Of a stretch of 64,000 bases of DNA, positions 41,000-53,300 are shown piece by piece. Both the position numbers and the translations under genes were made by a program. The stretch is from Castanea sativa (Eukaryota; Streptophyta; Magnoliopsida; Fagales; Fagaceae). The stretch covers positions 30,094,001 through 30,158,000 of the forward strand of contig NC_134021.1 in NCBI RefSeq assembly GCF_040712315.1, given 5' to 3'. Under the pieces are notes generated by a model. That model was not told the origin of the DNA. It did no database searches and saw only the letters and a list, made by a program, of their open reading frames with translations. Numbering within the stretch: the first letter of the stretch is position 1; each line of letters begins with the position of its first letter.

Positions 41000-42123
41000 A
41001 GGTTATTTACAATCTAGGGGTGTGATACAACATGTTCGTCCAGATCTTCTAGGAAGTATGCACCTATACCAGCTACCGAGGTGATACGGTATGGCCCTTC
41101 TCAATTGGGCCCTAACTTTTCCCACACTAGGTTTTTTGCAGTACTCACAACCTTTCTTAACACCAAGTCCCCATGGGCTAATGGTCTTAACTTCACACTG
41201 GAGTCATACCCCTGTTTGAGCTTCTACTGATAGTATGCCAATTGAACCATGACATTTTCTCTCCGTTCTTCAACCAAATCTAGGCTCTTTCCTAGTAGGT
41301 TGTCATTACTGTCTGGAGTGAATAAGCTTATCCTCAGTGTTGGGAATCCAACCTCAAGAGGAATCACAGCCTCAGTCTCGTACGTCATTAAGAAGGGTGT
41401 TTCCCCGGTGGACCTACGAGGGGTAGTCCGATACATCCAAAGAACATGTGGCAGCTCCTTTACCCATTTACCCTTTGTGTCATCCAACCTCTTCTTGAGT
41501 CCATTTACTATGACTTTATTGACAGTCTCGGTCGGTCCATTCCCTTGTGGGTAAGCTAGAGTTGAATACCTATTCTTGATCTTCAATTCAAAACAGTACC
41601 TTCTGAAAGTTTTGCTGTCAAAATGAAGTCCATTATCCTACATGAGGGTATGAGGGATCCCAAATCGAGTGAAAATGCTCTTCCACATGAACCTCTTGGC
41701 ATCCACATCCCTTATATTCGCCAGTGGCTCCGCTTCAACCCATTTGGTGAAGTAGTCAGTGCCGACCAAAAGCCACCTCCTATTCCCTGCTGCTTTAGGA
41801 AAGGGCCCTACAATATCTAGACCTCATCGAGCGAAAGGCCAGAGACTAGACAGAGGGTTAAGCACACCCCTTAGCTTATGAATGTGTGGAGCAAATCATT
41901 GGCATTAGTCACACTTCTTCACGTACTCTTGTGCTTTCATTTGCATGTTTGGCCACCAATATCCCTGAGTGAGGGCCCTGTGAGACAACGACCTGCCTCC
42001 CGTATGGCTCCCATAAATCCCCTCATATAGCTCCTTCAGAAGTGGCTCTACCGCGTCAGGGTGGATGCATAGCAAATATGGTCTAGAGAAAGAGAGTTTG
42101 TACAACTTCTGATCCTCAGACAA
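41000..42123 (-). pseudogene. Integrase of the Tat-like element, broken
   Basis: Minus strand. The HHCC-type zinc-binding region (YGSHTGGRSLSHRALTQGYW, then a Cys pair) is at 42040-41910. The catalytic core follows: GLDIVGPFPKAAGNRRWLL and VGTDYFTKWVEAEPL near 41800, a DNG near 41640 preceded by a stop, and PQGNGPTETVNKV near 41550 holding the Glu. The segment RTTPRRSTGETPFLMTYETE follows at about 41410. It would join retrotransposon cDNA to host DNA. Several in-frame stops make it inactive. Confidence 0.88.
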
Positions 42124-42215
42124 CCAAAAACGAGGAGTGTGCGTGTGGATTGAGTGTACTAGCTCTTAATTACTCTTAATTACTCTTAATTTTTTTTCAA
42201 GATTTGATGTACTAG
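42124..42215. other. Deletion junction with filler DNA inside the Tat-like element
   Basis: Gag C-terminal sequence passes to integrase with no protease, RT or RNase H between. The join holds GTGCGTGTGGATTGAGTGT, also present in the Copia LTR at about 35.88 kb, then three TACTCTTAAT units, with TGTACTAGCTCTT on both sides of them. This looks like end-joining repair with templated filler. Confidence 0.65.
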
Positions 42216-43217
42216 CTCTTGAAACACCGTTTTGACCACCTGAGTAGTGGTAGACCCAGATTGCCTTACAGAATCCCTTCGAGGACTGTTATTGTTGTAT
42301 TGGTTAGAACCTAAAATCCCTTCTATCCTATGGGACCACCTTAGCTTTCTCTTTACCTTGTTGTTGATCTTCCTTGACCCGCTTGTACTTATCAATACGG
42401 TCTATGAGCTGGCACACATTCTTAACAGGTTTCCCAATCAAAGATTTCCTTAAGCCGTGCTCAGCAGGTAGGCCAACCTTGAATGTCCTTATAGCCACGT
42501 CATCGAAATTTTCATTTATCTCGTTAAAAATCTCCCAGTATTTGTCGGAATACGTCTTCAGGGTTTCCCCTTCTTGCATATCCATGGACAACAAGGAGTC
42601 CAAAGGCTGAAGGACTCTGCTGCAAGTCACAAATCGAGAGCCAAAGGCTCTTGTAAGCTCCTTAAAAAAGTTTATAGAATCTTCCCTCAGACCGCTGAAC
42701 CATTTCATCGCCACAGGTCCCAAACTAGACGGGAACACTTTGCACATCAAAGTTTCATTCTTCAAGTGAATGGCCATTCTCTAGTTGAAGTGGCTAACAT
42801 GCTTCACAGGGTCCGTTCTGCCATCAGCCATGGTGAATGTTGGTTGAGTTAACCGCCGAGGAAGCTTTCCTACCTCAATCCTACTAGTGAAGGGCGACTT
42901 AGAGATTTGATTCAGAGCCCTGCTCATAGCGTCATTACCCAAGCCTTTGTGAGGCAGACTCTTCCCTCTCTGCCTGTCATGGCGCTCCTCATCACACAAA
43001 AAAGATTTGTTGGGAGGACCCTTGATCTAGGCTGGTAGCTATTATCGCAATCATCCCTAGAAGAATGGTCAAAGCTCAAGGGAGTTCCTCTATGTTGCTT
43101 GCGGCGTAACCTCCTACGCAAACGGTCTATCTCCAGCTGTAGGCTCCAAATATTTTCCTCGTGAGAGATGTGACTCCCCCCTCGAGATCGGCTCCTGCTG
43201 GTGTGCATGGTATACAC
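42216..43217 (-). pseudogene. Gag of the Tat-like element, broken
   Basis: Minus strand from the ATG at 43217. The N-terminal part is Arg/Ser-rich with LQLEIDRLRRRLRRKQ. A frameshift occurs near 43000, and a stop at about 42781 precedes MAIHLKNETLMCKVFPSSLG. Then comes the retrotransposon gag core (PVAMKWFSGLREDSINFFKE, QGETLKTYSDKYWEIFNEI-like). It ends in a Lys/Gln-rich tail (KEDQQQGKEKAKVV). It would form the particle that packages the RNA. Confidence 0.85.
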
Positions 43218-43376
43218 ACTAACCTCTCAGTCCCTTCTTCGCTCAAGATTGAGGAAATGGTCTTGACGTTGGGAACCAACAGACTATTCTCGGTCAGGCC
43301 CCAAACCTACCATGGTTGAACGTTGGTCTCACTAAAAAGCTGAAGCTCCCCACAGACAACGCTAATTGTAGGGGAA
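43218..43376 (-). mobile_element. Leader and primer-binding region of the Tat-like element
   Basis: Directly inside the 5' LTR, minus reads AT-TAGCGTTGTCTGTGGGG, a degenerate form of the TGGCGCC-type primer site seen intact in the duplicate leader at 36.7 kb. Confidence 0.65.
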
Positions 43377-44084
43377 GGTCTTGGATCCTAAGCCCAAAAA
43401 GCAACAGGGTTAGGTCCCAAAATGCCCAACATAATGAATTTGTAGAGAGTGGGCTTATAGGCTGAGTTTCAATGGAAGGACCAACACGTGCAGTTGATTA
43501 AGGATAGTAGGAAAGTAAATAAAATTAAGCTGTGTGTGAAGAAAATCACTCTTCGGCAAAGTCTGAGGAGATTAGTTCTTAAATATATTGCTTCGGACTT
43601 GGTTACAATTTTTGTTCTAGGTTGCTACAGTGTCTTCTTCCACAATTTTTTAGATCCCTTGTTCTGGTGGGTTTCTTACGTTATATAGCCTCTTTCCGTT
43701 GATCTTGACCCTTCATTTGTTGATCACGCAAGCCGCCACCCTAATGCCTGTCCCATCAAACATTTCCCCAAATCTTCTATGAGTTGTGGCAACTAAGACG
43801 ACACTGTTCAAGGGTCTTCTCCACATAAATGAGGTCAGAGGATTTGGTGGGATGCAATTAATGTGGTGGTAGCTTCCATCCCTTCAGACACGATAGGCTT
43901 AACTTCTTTCTGAAGTCCTTCCCTTACAGTGTGGCCTCCTCTGATGATGTGTTAGAGACGTGGCCATGGCTCACCTCCCTGGCCTCACTGTCCGAGGGGA
44001 TGGTCTCCTCGGAATGGCACTAGGCTCCTCGGTCGTGGGTATGACACGTGACATTGCTATCTTATTAAATTGTTGTACCCCACA
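43377..44084 (-). mobile_element. 5' LTR of Tat-like retrotransposon
   Basis: 708 bp, TGTAGGGG to ACCCCACA as read on plus. Close match to the 3' LTR with small indels and a few percent substitutions by eye. Confidence 0.85.
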
Positions 44085-44114
44085 ATAACATACATACACA
44101 CATACATACATACA

Positions 44115-44150
<36 letters not shown>
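44085..44150. repeat. (CATA)n microsatellite at the LTR edge
   Basis: About fourteen ACAT/CATA units ending in a TA run, starting within five bases of the LTR end. Confidence 0.93.
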
Positions 44151-44152
<2 letters not shown>

Positions 44153-44699
44153 AACAATAACCTCGAAACGTATCGAAACAGCACATTGATATAGACTGGT
44201 ATCAAAATATTTTGTTCCAATGAAGAAACCAAAACGGGGTCCGAAACGGCATTTAGAACATTGCTTAACATAACCTCAAAAGGAGGGGATAAGGGCAATG
44301 GGACAAGTATCCAAGAGAAGAATCACTTGCCATTGAAGTGAAGGGCCAGGATTGAAACAATAGGATTGTAAGAAGGGAAAATCCCTAATGTAAAGGGATT
44401 AGATCCTGAAAAAAAGAGAGAAAAAAATAGAGAAGAGAATATAGTGAATATAAGATTGTATCATATTACATGTAAAGGCTCCTTGACAGTTTTGAGGAAG
44501 AAGAAATAAACCAAAACTTATCTTATTATCCGTTTTTATTCCATATAATGTTTGTTATCCATCTTTCATGAGAAATTATTTTTTCAAGTTCAACTGTTGG
44601 TTTAAAAACTCATTTAAATAAATTAATTATTATGGACTTCGGTCTAGCCCAACAATCTACTCGGGCTTTTCGGATTTTGGGCCATACAAGTACCATGTA
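44151..44699. other. LTR-like debris, unassigned
   Basis: Purine-rich GAAAAAAAGAGAGAAAAAAATAG-like sequence and an end TACCATGTAACA suggest LTR remains, but no partner copy or border was found. No gene. Confidence 0.35.
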
Positions 44700-44914
44700 A
44701 CACCTATCAACAAAAAAGTGGATAAAAATTGTATCTTAAAAGGGCTATCATATGGTCACACAGATATAATAAAATAAAAAATCAAACATCTGCCACTCAT
44801 ATAGTGCATAGAAAAACATATACCCCCACAAGTAGGTTAATAAAACCCTTTAAAAACATTGTCTCCTATAAAAGTAAAAGCTTTTATAAAAGTAATTTCA
44901 AAATATTTTTTAAG

Positions 44915-45677
44915 CTATCTGTAAGTGCACAATTGCACCTGGTCCCAAGAACAGTTATGGGCTCAGGCCCAATGAGCCTTAAACAATATGAAGTTGTAGA
45001 GTGTGGGCTTGAAACCCAGGTTAGAAGTGTGTGGGGATTAAATGACAAACTAAAGATTGCAAGTACTTGGAAACAACAAGGAATATTGTAAATCAGCTTC
45101 CTCGGATGTAAGCCGAGAGTTGTTCTTATATTATATCTTTCTCTTTGTTTCTTTTTCCTTTCAGGTTACAAAAAGTCCGTCCTCCCTTTTATGTTCTAGG
45201 TTGCCCCTTAAATACTCCTCTCTTTGATACTTTGTACACGTGTTGTCCCATCTCCCCCTTAACCTAGATATTTCTTTTCTCAGTGCCTTTGAATAGTAAC
45301 CAGAAGTTTCCCTTCCACTGTTCAGGTGTCACTTCCCCATTAATGCGGCCAGGGTAGTAGGTGCAGGGTCTTTAATGCGGATGTGGCAGCCTTTATCCTT
45401 GACATTTCTCCAACACCGATGCTTCTGGGGCATTCTAGGGTTCACCCCTTTTAACCATTGGCCTTAACCGTGTCATCCCCTAATCTTTACTATGAAATCC
45501 CGAGTTCTTCGGTGTCCATCCGAGGGTAAGTTCACCCTCGGCTGGATCCTCGGACCCTCGGCGTATGGGCCGACCCATAGTACTAACAAATTATAAACCC
45601 AGGAGCAGGTCGGCCTTCTTTAACACGGCCCAAAAGGCCCACATTCCCATCAGGATCTTTTTACCCCCCACACTATC
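44915..45677 (-). mobile_element. Solo LTR with CTATC target duplication
   Basis: The LTR at 44920-45672 (753 bp) is the reverse complement of the family at 22682-23431. A perfect CTATC lies on both sides (44915-44919 and 45673-45677). The paralogous segment near 48.36 kb lacks the insertion. Confidence 0.93.
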
Positions 45678-45994
45678 TATATAATTAGTTTATGAAATTT
45701 AATATTAAAATTTTAAAGTAAAAGTAAATCATGTCGAAACCATATGACATTAATACATATTTTAAGAGAAAAATGTCCAAAATCCAAAAGTTATTGTACA
45801 ATCATCTACTCCAAATGTTAAAACTTTAGATTATGAATCAATTAGAAAGATTGAAAGATTTGAAAGTAATAAGGAAATAAATTTACTTCCTTATAACATT
45901 ATCCTACTTGAGATCACATATTTCTAGTTGTTAAGACTGCCAAACAAAACTTTAAAACAATATGAAAATTTAATTTTTGAGTGATTATTTAAAA

Positions 45995-46388
45995 GCATTC
46001 ACGCCAAATCACACAAAATGGCATAAGGGCCAAATTTTGCTCGACCAAATCCAAAATTCTCTTACATCAACTCATGCATTCATTGTGCAAAATGCATTTT
46101 TACTACAATACTTGTGCAAATATACACAAGCACTATTGTTGTGCATTTCAATTTTTTATTCTTTTTTTTTTTTTTACGTTTTCTAAGGATGAAGGAAGAA
46201 AATGAATGGTGGTTGTGGTGTGTAAAGAGAGAAAAAAAAAATAAAAATAAATATTTGATATTTTAATGAAATAGAGTTTAAAATAAATAATCTGATATGA
46301 GTATTTTGAAAAGTGGTAAAGTAAAATAGAAAAAGTAGGTTCTTAGAGTAAAATAAACATAAAATTTTGCACGAGTTGATGTAAATGC
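45995..46388. mobile_element. MITE-like insertion
   Basis: Absent from the paralogous segment at about 48.68 kb. TTACATCAACTCATGCA at 46062-46078 and its inverse (TTACATCAACTCGTGCA) at 46384-46368 form a 17-bp inverted pair with one mismatch. A weaker related word starts at 45995. The exact border and duplication are unresolved. Confidence 0.55.
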
Positions 46389-46622
46389 ATATAGAAAAAG
46401 AGATCATTAAAAAAATTTAGCATAGAATCATAAATGTTTAGTACTATAACATGAAAATGAAGTTTTCAAAGCATAATTTCATCTTTTAAGTAGTGAGCTT
46501 AATTTTTTTCTTTTAAATTTTAATTTGACATTAGGATTTAATTGAGTTTTAGATTATTTTGAATAACATTATATGGGAAAATTCTACGAAATTCACTTCT
46601 TCTTCTTTTTTTTGTTGGTGTG

Positions 46623-47460
46623 TGTGGGTATGGTCCTATTAGGCTATTACTAGTAATATGATCATACATTGTAGTAATTATGTCACGTCTATTAGTAATT
46701 CACGTCACATTAAACAGTAATTTTGTGAGAAAGTTAAGTAATATAGCATTTACATCAAATCTAATAGTAATAGGTTTCGCCATATTACACAATAACACAT
46801 GTTTCTTTTATTCTTTTATTTTACTTTATTATTATTTTGGACAAACACTTGCAAAATCACACATGGAAATATAGTTCACATTCATTACCCATATTATATT
46901 GAACCCTAACTTATCGTTTGGGAGCGTACTCGTACTCCCAAAAACATTGATAGCACCATAGAATGTGTGAATTTTTGTACATGGTCCCTTCTGTCCTTTT
47001 GGGCATCAACCCGTTGTTAAAGAATTCGACTTAAGAGTTAACAGAAGTCACTGACTAGTGACTAGTCCAAAGCCCAAGTGAATTTCAAATTCATTGCGCA
47101 CTGTGACGAGCCCAAAGGATGAAAATTCTAGGCCTTGTAATAATGGGCCCAACTATTCATAAAAGCCCATATGACTTGGCCTTCTAGCTCTAGAATTTCA
47201 GGTCAAACAATCTCAGCCAACTATGAATAAGTCAACAACATCACGGCACGTGCAAAAAGTAGGACCCACAACCAATTGACCACCGCAACGCACATCCATG
47301 CACAAATTTTCTAAATTTAACAACAACAAAAAATTATTAAAAAAACTCAGAATTATACTTCTATTTTAAATTAATAGTGAGATTTTAATTATTTTTTCAA
47401 TTAAAATTATATTGTTGCTAAAAGACTATAACGTGAGAAGTCCATTTATCTCTATTATAA
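46623..47460 (+). repeat. Dispersed duplicated segment, copy 2
   Basis: Collinear with 28712-29581 in the same orientation, with an extra ACTGACTAGTGACTAG stretch near 47.05 kb. Non-coding in both. Confidence 0.7.
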
Positions 47461-48179
47461 AATGGAGGAAAATGATTCTGAAAATAAAATTAATAATAAT
47501 TAAATAACGGAGGAATTTGGTAAAATGATCAATTTCTCAATAGCTCTTCCATATTGTTATTCTTTATAACTTGTCCCTATCTCTTTCTCCTCCTCTAGTC
47601 TAGATAAACCAAACCAGTGGACTAAATTGTACATTCTCCTCCTCTAGATAAACAAGTAGACTGAATTGTACATTACTTAATGTGCTGCCGTTGTATCAGT
47701 ACCCTTTTCTTTTTAGGTCAACTCCTCAACAAAAATTAGTACACTATATTCACTCAAATTTAAAATACATAGATACATTTATAGAGGATTAACTTGAAAC
47801 GAAACTAAAATCTAGATAATTTGTTAAACACCAAATATATACTTTAGCTAATTTCTTAGTATTGACTACTCCTCTCACTTTTTTTGATTTTTATTTTTAA
47901 ACAAAATCAGTAAGATGATGGATCTCCTCCTTTACTAGAAAAAGTAACATTAAATTATAAAATTATTGCCCGTATATCTTAATTTAAATGTTTGAAAATT
48001 TGTTTGTATTTATTTAGATTTTATTAGTTGATTTGATCACAGTGCAATATTTGCCTTTGTTAAGTATTTAATTTTATGATTTGACACTGTTTCTAAAATG
48101 TTATGGGTTTGTAATAGTTCCTCCATAAAGTGGATTTTTCCTTTATCGAGAGTAATTAATATTCGTTGAGCATGGAGAT
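47461..48179. other. Intergenic, no gene seen
   Basis: AT-rich. TCTCCTCCTCTAG and GATAAAC-type words are repeated near 47.58-47.66 kb as a short imperfect direct repeat. Confidence 0.4.
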
Positions 48180-48532
48180 AAGTACCAAGTAACAATTAAG
48201 TCGATAAAGATGATATCTTAAAAGAGTTACGATACAAATAAGAAAATCATTTGACATTTATCACTCAAATAGTGTATAGACAAATATATGCCTCCATAGG
48301 TAAATTAGTAAAACCCTTTTAAAAACCTTCTCTTCTAAAGGTAAAAGCTAGTATAAAGTAATTTTTGAAATTTAATATTCAATTTTCAAGGTATAAGTAA
48401 ATTATGGCAAAATCATATGACATTAATATATTTTAGAAAAAAGATGTATAAATCAAAAAGTTATTGTACAATCATCTACCTGCAAATGTTAAAATTTTAG
48501 TTAAAAAGATTCAAATATTTGAAACTATTTTA

Positions 48533-48573
<41 letters not shown>

Positions 48574-48760
48574 TAAACTTCCTTATAACACTATCTGATT
48601 TGAGACTACATTTTTTAGCCGTTAAGATTGTCAAACAAAAGATCATCATAAAAATTGAATTTTTGAGTGATTATCTAACAATGTATAAACCATATAGAAA
48701 GAGGGAGAATTAGGAAATTTAGCATAGATTCATAAATGATTTTAGCACTATAACAAAATA
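48180..48760 (+). repeat. Duplicated segment A', uninterrupted copy
   Basis: Paralogue of 44700-46460 without the solo LTR or the MITE-like insert. It has its own TTA/TAT microsatellite at 48533-48575 where the other copy has AAATAAATTTAC. Confidence 0.75.
48533..48575. repeat. (TTA)n microsatellite
   Basis: About fourteen TTA/TAT units, private to this copy of the duplicated segment. Confidence 0.93.
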
Positions 48761-49535
48761 TAGACTATAATTATTTTAAGTAAAAACTAATTCATAAAAA
48801 CATTTATATTTGTTTAGAGTAAAAAAGAGAGAGATTATTTTGATATAAATCTTATAGTATATGAAACAATTAACATATGTTTGAATAATGTTGAAACTAA
48901 CGGAAAAAGTTTAGTTCTGAATCGGTTTGTAATTATCTTTCTCCATCCCACCATCCCACCATGTAGTGATTAAAGACTATTTATTTATAGTTTTAGACAT
49001 GATTTTTTAATGAATCATTTAATTATTTTTTAAAAAATTATGATTCCTTCTCTGAAGCCGATCATCAGTAGCTGACATTCGCTTAGCACCGTTGGATTAT
49101 GTGGAAAGTGCCCTCCATGTTCTGCCTAAGGGCTGGTTTTTTTTGAATAGTTCCTACCCAACATAACATAAAGCTGGTATGTATAACTTATAAGAAATTG
49201 AAATAGCAAAGTTTTGTAGTAGTTGGTGAAAATAACGTTGACATTGTAAACAAACTATTGGCATACCGATTACCGAGTACCTAGTCATAACAAATATACC
49301 TTTCAGAAACTTCCATCACCACTCAGTCTCACCCACAACGCGTTTTCTTTATCCATCCCTCTTATATGCTTTACTATTTTTAAAAACCACAGCCTTCTCA
49401 TTCTTTGCATTGTCTTTGTTTTGCAAACCTCCCCGGTGAGAAAGCTAGGAAATTTTTTGTTAGAGAAGCTTCAACCCTTTCATTCATCTCCGTTTTCCTT
49501 CCTCTTGCTGATTCCCAAAAAACCAACCGAAGAAA
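48761..49535 (+). promoter_or_regulatory. Upstream region of the small membrane protein gene
   Basis: Holds the 5' UTR and promoter of the 49536 gene. A pyrimidine-rich leader with TTCATCTCCGTTTTCCTTCC precedes the ATG. A TATA-like CTTATATGC lies at about 49361. The transcription start is not determinable. Confidence 0.4.
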
Positions 49536-49874
49536 ATGTGTCCTCTGAGGTTCATCTTGGTGTTTTTCTCTGCAATACTGGCAGGATATTTTGCATGGCG
49601 GACAGTTTGTTCTTCGCCCGAGACAGAAAGCATTTTTGAGGACTCTACAGCTGAAAATATATCAATGAAAGATAAACAAGAATTCAATCTGAGAAAGGTA
49701 TGGTATTAACTTTCACGATTTTCCCCTTTTTTGTTTCTTTCTCCTAACTTGGATGTTGTACCATTTCAGACAATTCATAATGGGTTCTGGGTATTCGTTG
49801 ACATGGCCAGCGGGAGGTACTTATGGAGGAATCTGAGGGACATGAGGAACAATGAGAAAGTCAAGAGCTGCTAA
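49536..49874 (+). CDS. Small conserved plant membrane-anchored protein
   Basis: Two exons, 49536-49697 and 49770-49874, with a 72-bp GT-AG intron in phase 0. The product is 88 residues. Residues 1-22 (MCPLRFILVFFSAILAGYFA) form a signal-anchor or signal peptide. The middle (27-52) is acidic and Ser-rich. The C-terminal part holds the motif NGFWVFVDMASGRYLWRNL. From memory this matches a small plant family annotated as uncharacterised or methyltransferase-related; it is far too short to be a methyltransferase and no catalytic motif is present. It converges with the J-protein gene, 523 bp apart. Function unknown. The gene call rests on splice phase and the characteristic N- and C-terminal blocks. 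Confidence 0.8.
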
Positions 49875-50397
49875 TATTTGATCATGGAAGTAATTACAAG
49901 TTTATCTCTGTAATCAATCTCTTTTTTCTTTGTTCTTTTTTATTCTTTTTGAGGGATCCGGATGTAGGTTGGGTTAGAGTGGATATAAAAGTGTAGACTT
50001 CATACAATTCTGCAAATAGTAGTGTCAAATTTTATTTTCAAATGCACATCTCTTTAGCTTTCGAAGAAAAAGGATAGAGAGCAAACAAATTGGTGAAGAC
50101 AGACTAAATTTCAACAACAAAAAAGCCAGTAATACAATCAAAACAGGTATATATTGCTCCAAAATTAAAAGATCTGATGAATCCAAATTCTTGGTCCAAC
50201 ACGGAATTCAATGTCAAATTTGCAAATTTTGCAATTCTATTCATCAAACCTGTAGACAATAGGGTTTTATATCCAACAGGTGAGTATATGTAGTATGTAC
50301 AACAAGAAGAACGTCAAATATCAGCATATGCACAACTTCAATCTAAAGAACAAAGACCTGTAATTTGTTACAGAAGATAAGATAGGAGTGGCAAGAA

Positions 50398-53300
50398 TTA
50401 CTTTAAATCGACCTGCAGCTTAATAGACATGTAGAGAAGAGTAAGCAGTGCGCCCTGTGGAAGTGGTGCATGCCTCGCAAGATTGGAGCCTACCCACATG
50501 GCAACCACCACTAGAGCAACTATACTGCTACTGGTTTTTCCACAAACCCAACTTGCGAATGAGAGGCACAATGTCAGCAAAACGCCACCCCTCCCACCCA
50601 ATAGCCATGCAATTACATAACCAATCTTATACCCAGCATCCAACTTCCTATCAAACAAAGCCATGAGGCTACTAAAGGTGAGAGACAATCTGGATCCAAA
50701 TGTCTGCAGTAAAAATAAAGATAGAAAGGCAGATCTAAGCACTTCGGTGAAGGGACCTCTCTCTTCATCTGTATTCCCTTCTTCAACCACCTCATCTACT
50801 TCATTATTGGAGGAATTATCTTCCCTGACATTAAAACGTTCCCAATGTCTCTCATGTTGCATTTTCCACCTCAGTTCAGCCCACCTATAAATCCTTACCC
50901 TGTCTTCATATTCAGGGCTTTGGTCCCATTTTCCTCTATATGGCCTGTCAGTATCTTCATGAAATTTGAGTTCTTGGTCATACTGAGTCCTTGTTGCTTC
51001 ATTAGACAGTACCTTTAAGAGGATACATAAAGCAGAAATATTGTCATAAGCTTTTAGAAGTATGAGCCGACAAAGGAGTTTCAGGAAAAGGAAAATGCAC
51101 TATTTGAATGTGGAAGCAAATGTTTGACATTTCTATTACAACCACGTTCATTAAAATCAGGAGTCAGTATTTTACCAATATTGAATGCGGAAGCAATTGA
51201 TTATGACATTTCCAGTACAACTAAGAATTATCTCAGTCAATGTTTTCAATATTCCAGAAACTATTTCGACTGTAAAACAGCATTCAGGTTTTCAATATTC
51301 GAATTCTAAAACTGTTCACAACATCTCTTTTCTGGTCACAGATAAAATAGAATTGTTTATATCTTTTTCAATAGAATCACAAATCAACAATTTCCAGACA
51401 CTCCATGAAACATTACCAACTACAGAGCAAGTCAAATATCTCCTAACCTGGAGTAGTAAGATAAGAAGTTCATGTGAACAGATAAAAAAAAGTTTCTAAT
51501 TTTTCATTCATATATAAAGCAGTTGCTGTAAATCACAGATGATTAAGAATTCTCACTTCATATGCATGACGGATACTCTTGAATACCTCACCAGCTTTTG
51601 AATCCTTGCTAACATCAGGATGATACTGTAATCAAAACAGACAAATACATGTAAACAAATTTTTCATGCCTTTGTAATAGAGAATTAACAAAAAAACTCA
51701 TAAATGCCACCTAAGCATGCTGCGTTTGTTATTTGAACCAATCAAAACATGTCATGTCAATTTATATGGTAGCTCAATTAAATAGCCAAAAGAAGCTTTA
51801 AAAATTAAAACAATTCTCTAAAATCCAAAAATTACATCTACTTAAAAAATAAAATAACATTTTTCTAGCATTTCCTCAGCATCCAAATGAAGTGCCAACA
51901 ACCCAATCTCCCAAAAGCACCAATTTGTTGTTCCACTCAAAGCAACTTTGACCATTGCCGGACTCCATCGCTCAACATTGCCATTCAAATAGTGCTCTTT
52001 TACAACCATTTTGGGTGAAATCAAGGATTAATGGGAAGTTGGATGAGATGAGTTGTTTGGCTTTCATGGTGTAGTTTCATGGAGTTTGTGTGTGTTAATT
52101 CGGCTAATAGGTGGCTTTGTGTGGTGGGGTTTGGTCATGGCATACCAGCAAATATTTAGATGAAGGCGACAGCTTGTCCAGGTTGGGATCTGGGGAAAGC
52201 TCGGTATCTAGATTTGGGGATCACCTTGGCTTGGAGGGCCATAGATGTGGGAGATGGAGATTTGGTGAGTGTGGAAATAGGATCACCAAGAAACGAACGC
52301 CACGGGCTAAAGAAAAAAGAAGGGTAAAGGAAAAGGAAAAGAGAAAAAAATAAATTGATTCTGTAAATTAAAAAATTTAAATACTAACAAGGTCAAATAG
52401 GGCATTTAATGGCCACATCATTGACAGACACAGACAGAAGGATGAAATTCAAAATGCTATACAATGTCAATGATGAAAATCCAAATTTGAAACATATAGA
52501 GGGTGAAATTTGACTTGGTGAAACTTCCCAATGACAGAAAATCCACTGGGAAAGAGCATTTCAGTTTAATTCTGCAATTTCATAACATTATCATATTAAC
52601 TAAAAAGAATAAGAATGCATACAGTGATCTGGGAAGAAATTTTAGAAAAAATTGAAAACATGAAGTAAACAAAGTGGAAGGGCATTAGCCCAAAAAATAA
52701 CATCCCCGCAGTGTGCACAGTGCACAAAGGTATCCCTGACATCATTTGGACCACATGGAAGGCACAAGGCATGAAACTACACACTAACAAACATTTTCAT
52801 ATCAATCTATGATGCATTGTGAAAGTTACAATGCATTAACCATAGTCCATATACAATGAACACCGAAGGCATGCAGTCTTGATGATATGGATGAACATTC
52901 GGCGACAGAAACTCCCTATATTCTGGAAAAGCAGTGATCCAGCCATAGAAGACTAATTTGTTGTTGCTTCGAAATTTTATCCACTCAAGATTTTTTTTAT
53001 TGAGTCAGTGTGTGAAGTTCAATTGAAATTAAACTTGTATTTTATTTTAAAGGTCTTAGAAGTATTCTAGGGTTGAAAGAATTTTTATTTATTAATTTTT
53101 TTTTAACATGTTATGGTCAGTTTTGTATTTAGGGGCAAAACTGTAACTTCAGAAACTCATGCATATAAGGGGTAGTTTGGTAATTTAGTTGAGACTAGAA
53201 TTATCTAGGAGATTCTAAGTATCTTAGGTTTAGTTTCTTTGAGTCCAAGTTGTCTTTTATTACCTTATATTAGGAGGTTAAGATTTAGAGTCTATGTAAG

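Larger units (their letters stand above)
36698..44084 (-). mobile_element. Ty3/Gypsy retrotransposon, Tat-like, with antisense ORF
   Basis: LTRs at 36698-37416 and 43377-44084 enclose, reading on minus: leader, gag (43217 to about 42330), a deletion that removed protease, reverse transcriptase and RNase H, integrase (about 42123-41000), an 81-bp tandem array (40496-40930), an antisense spliced ORF (about 37950-39904 on plus) and a polypurine tract. An antisense ORF between integrase and the 3' LTR and tandem repeats in the 3' untranslated part are known traits of the Tat lineage (Ogre, Grande, Retand). The element cannot move by itself. Five bases beyond 44084 (ATAAC) have no partner before 36698, consistent with a tandem LTR-sharing arrangement. 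Confidence 0.82.
44700..46460 (+). repeat. Duplicated segment A, interrupted copy
   Basis: Aligns with 48180-48760: GTATCTTAAAAG, CATCTGCCACTCATATAGTG, GTTATTGTACAATCATCTAC, CATATGACATTAATA and AATTTTTGAGTGATTAT are shared in order. This copy is broken by a solo LTR (44920-45672) and a MITE-like insert (about 45995-46388), both absent from the other copy. Confidence 0.75.

Noticed and set aside
41249..41554. 101-residue plus-strand frame
   Set aside because: Shadow of the integrase on minus.
52111..52353. 80-residue plus-strand frame with a basic tail
   Set aside because: Within the J-protein intron region, antisense to the gene, with no recognisable domain.
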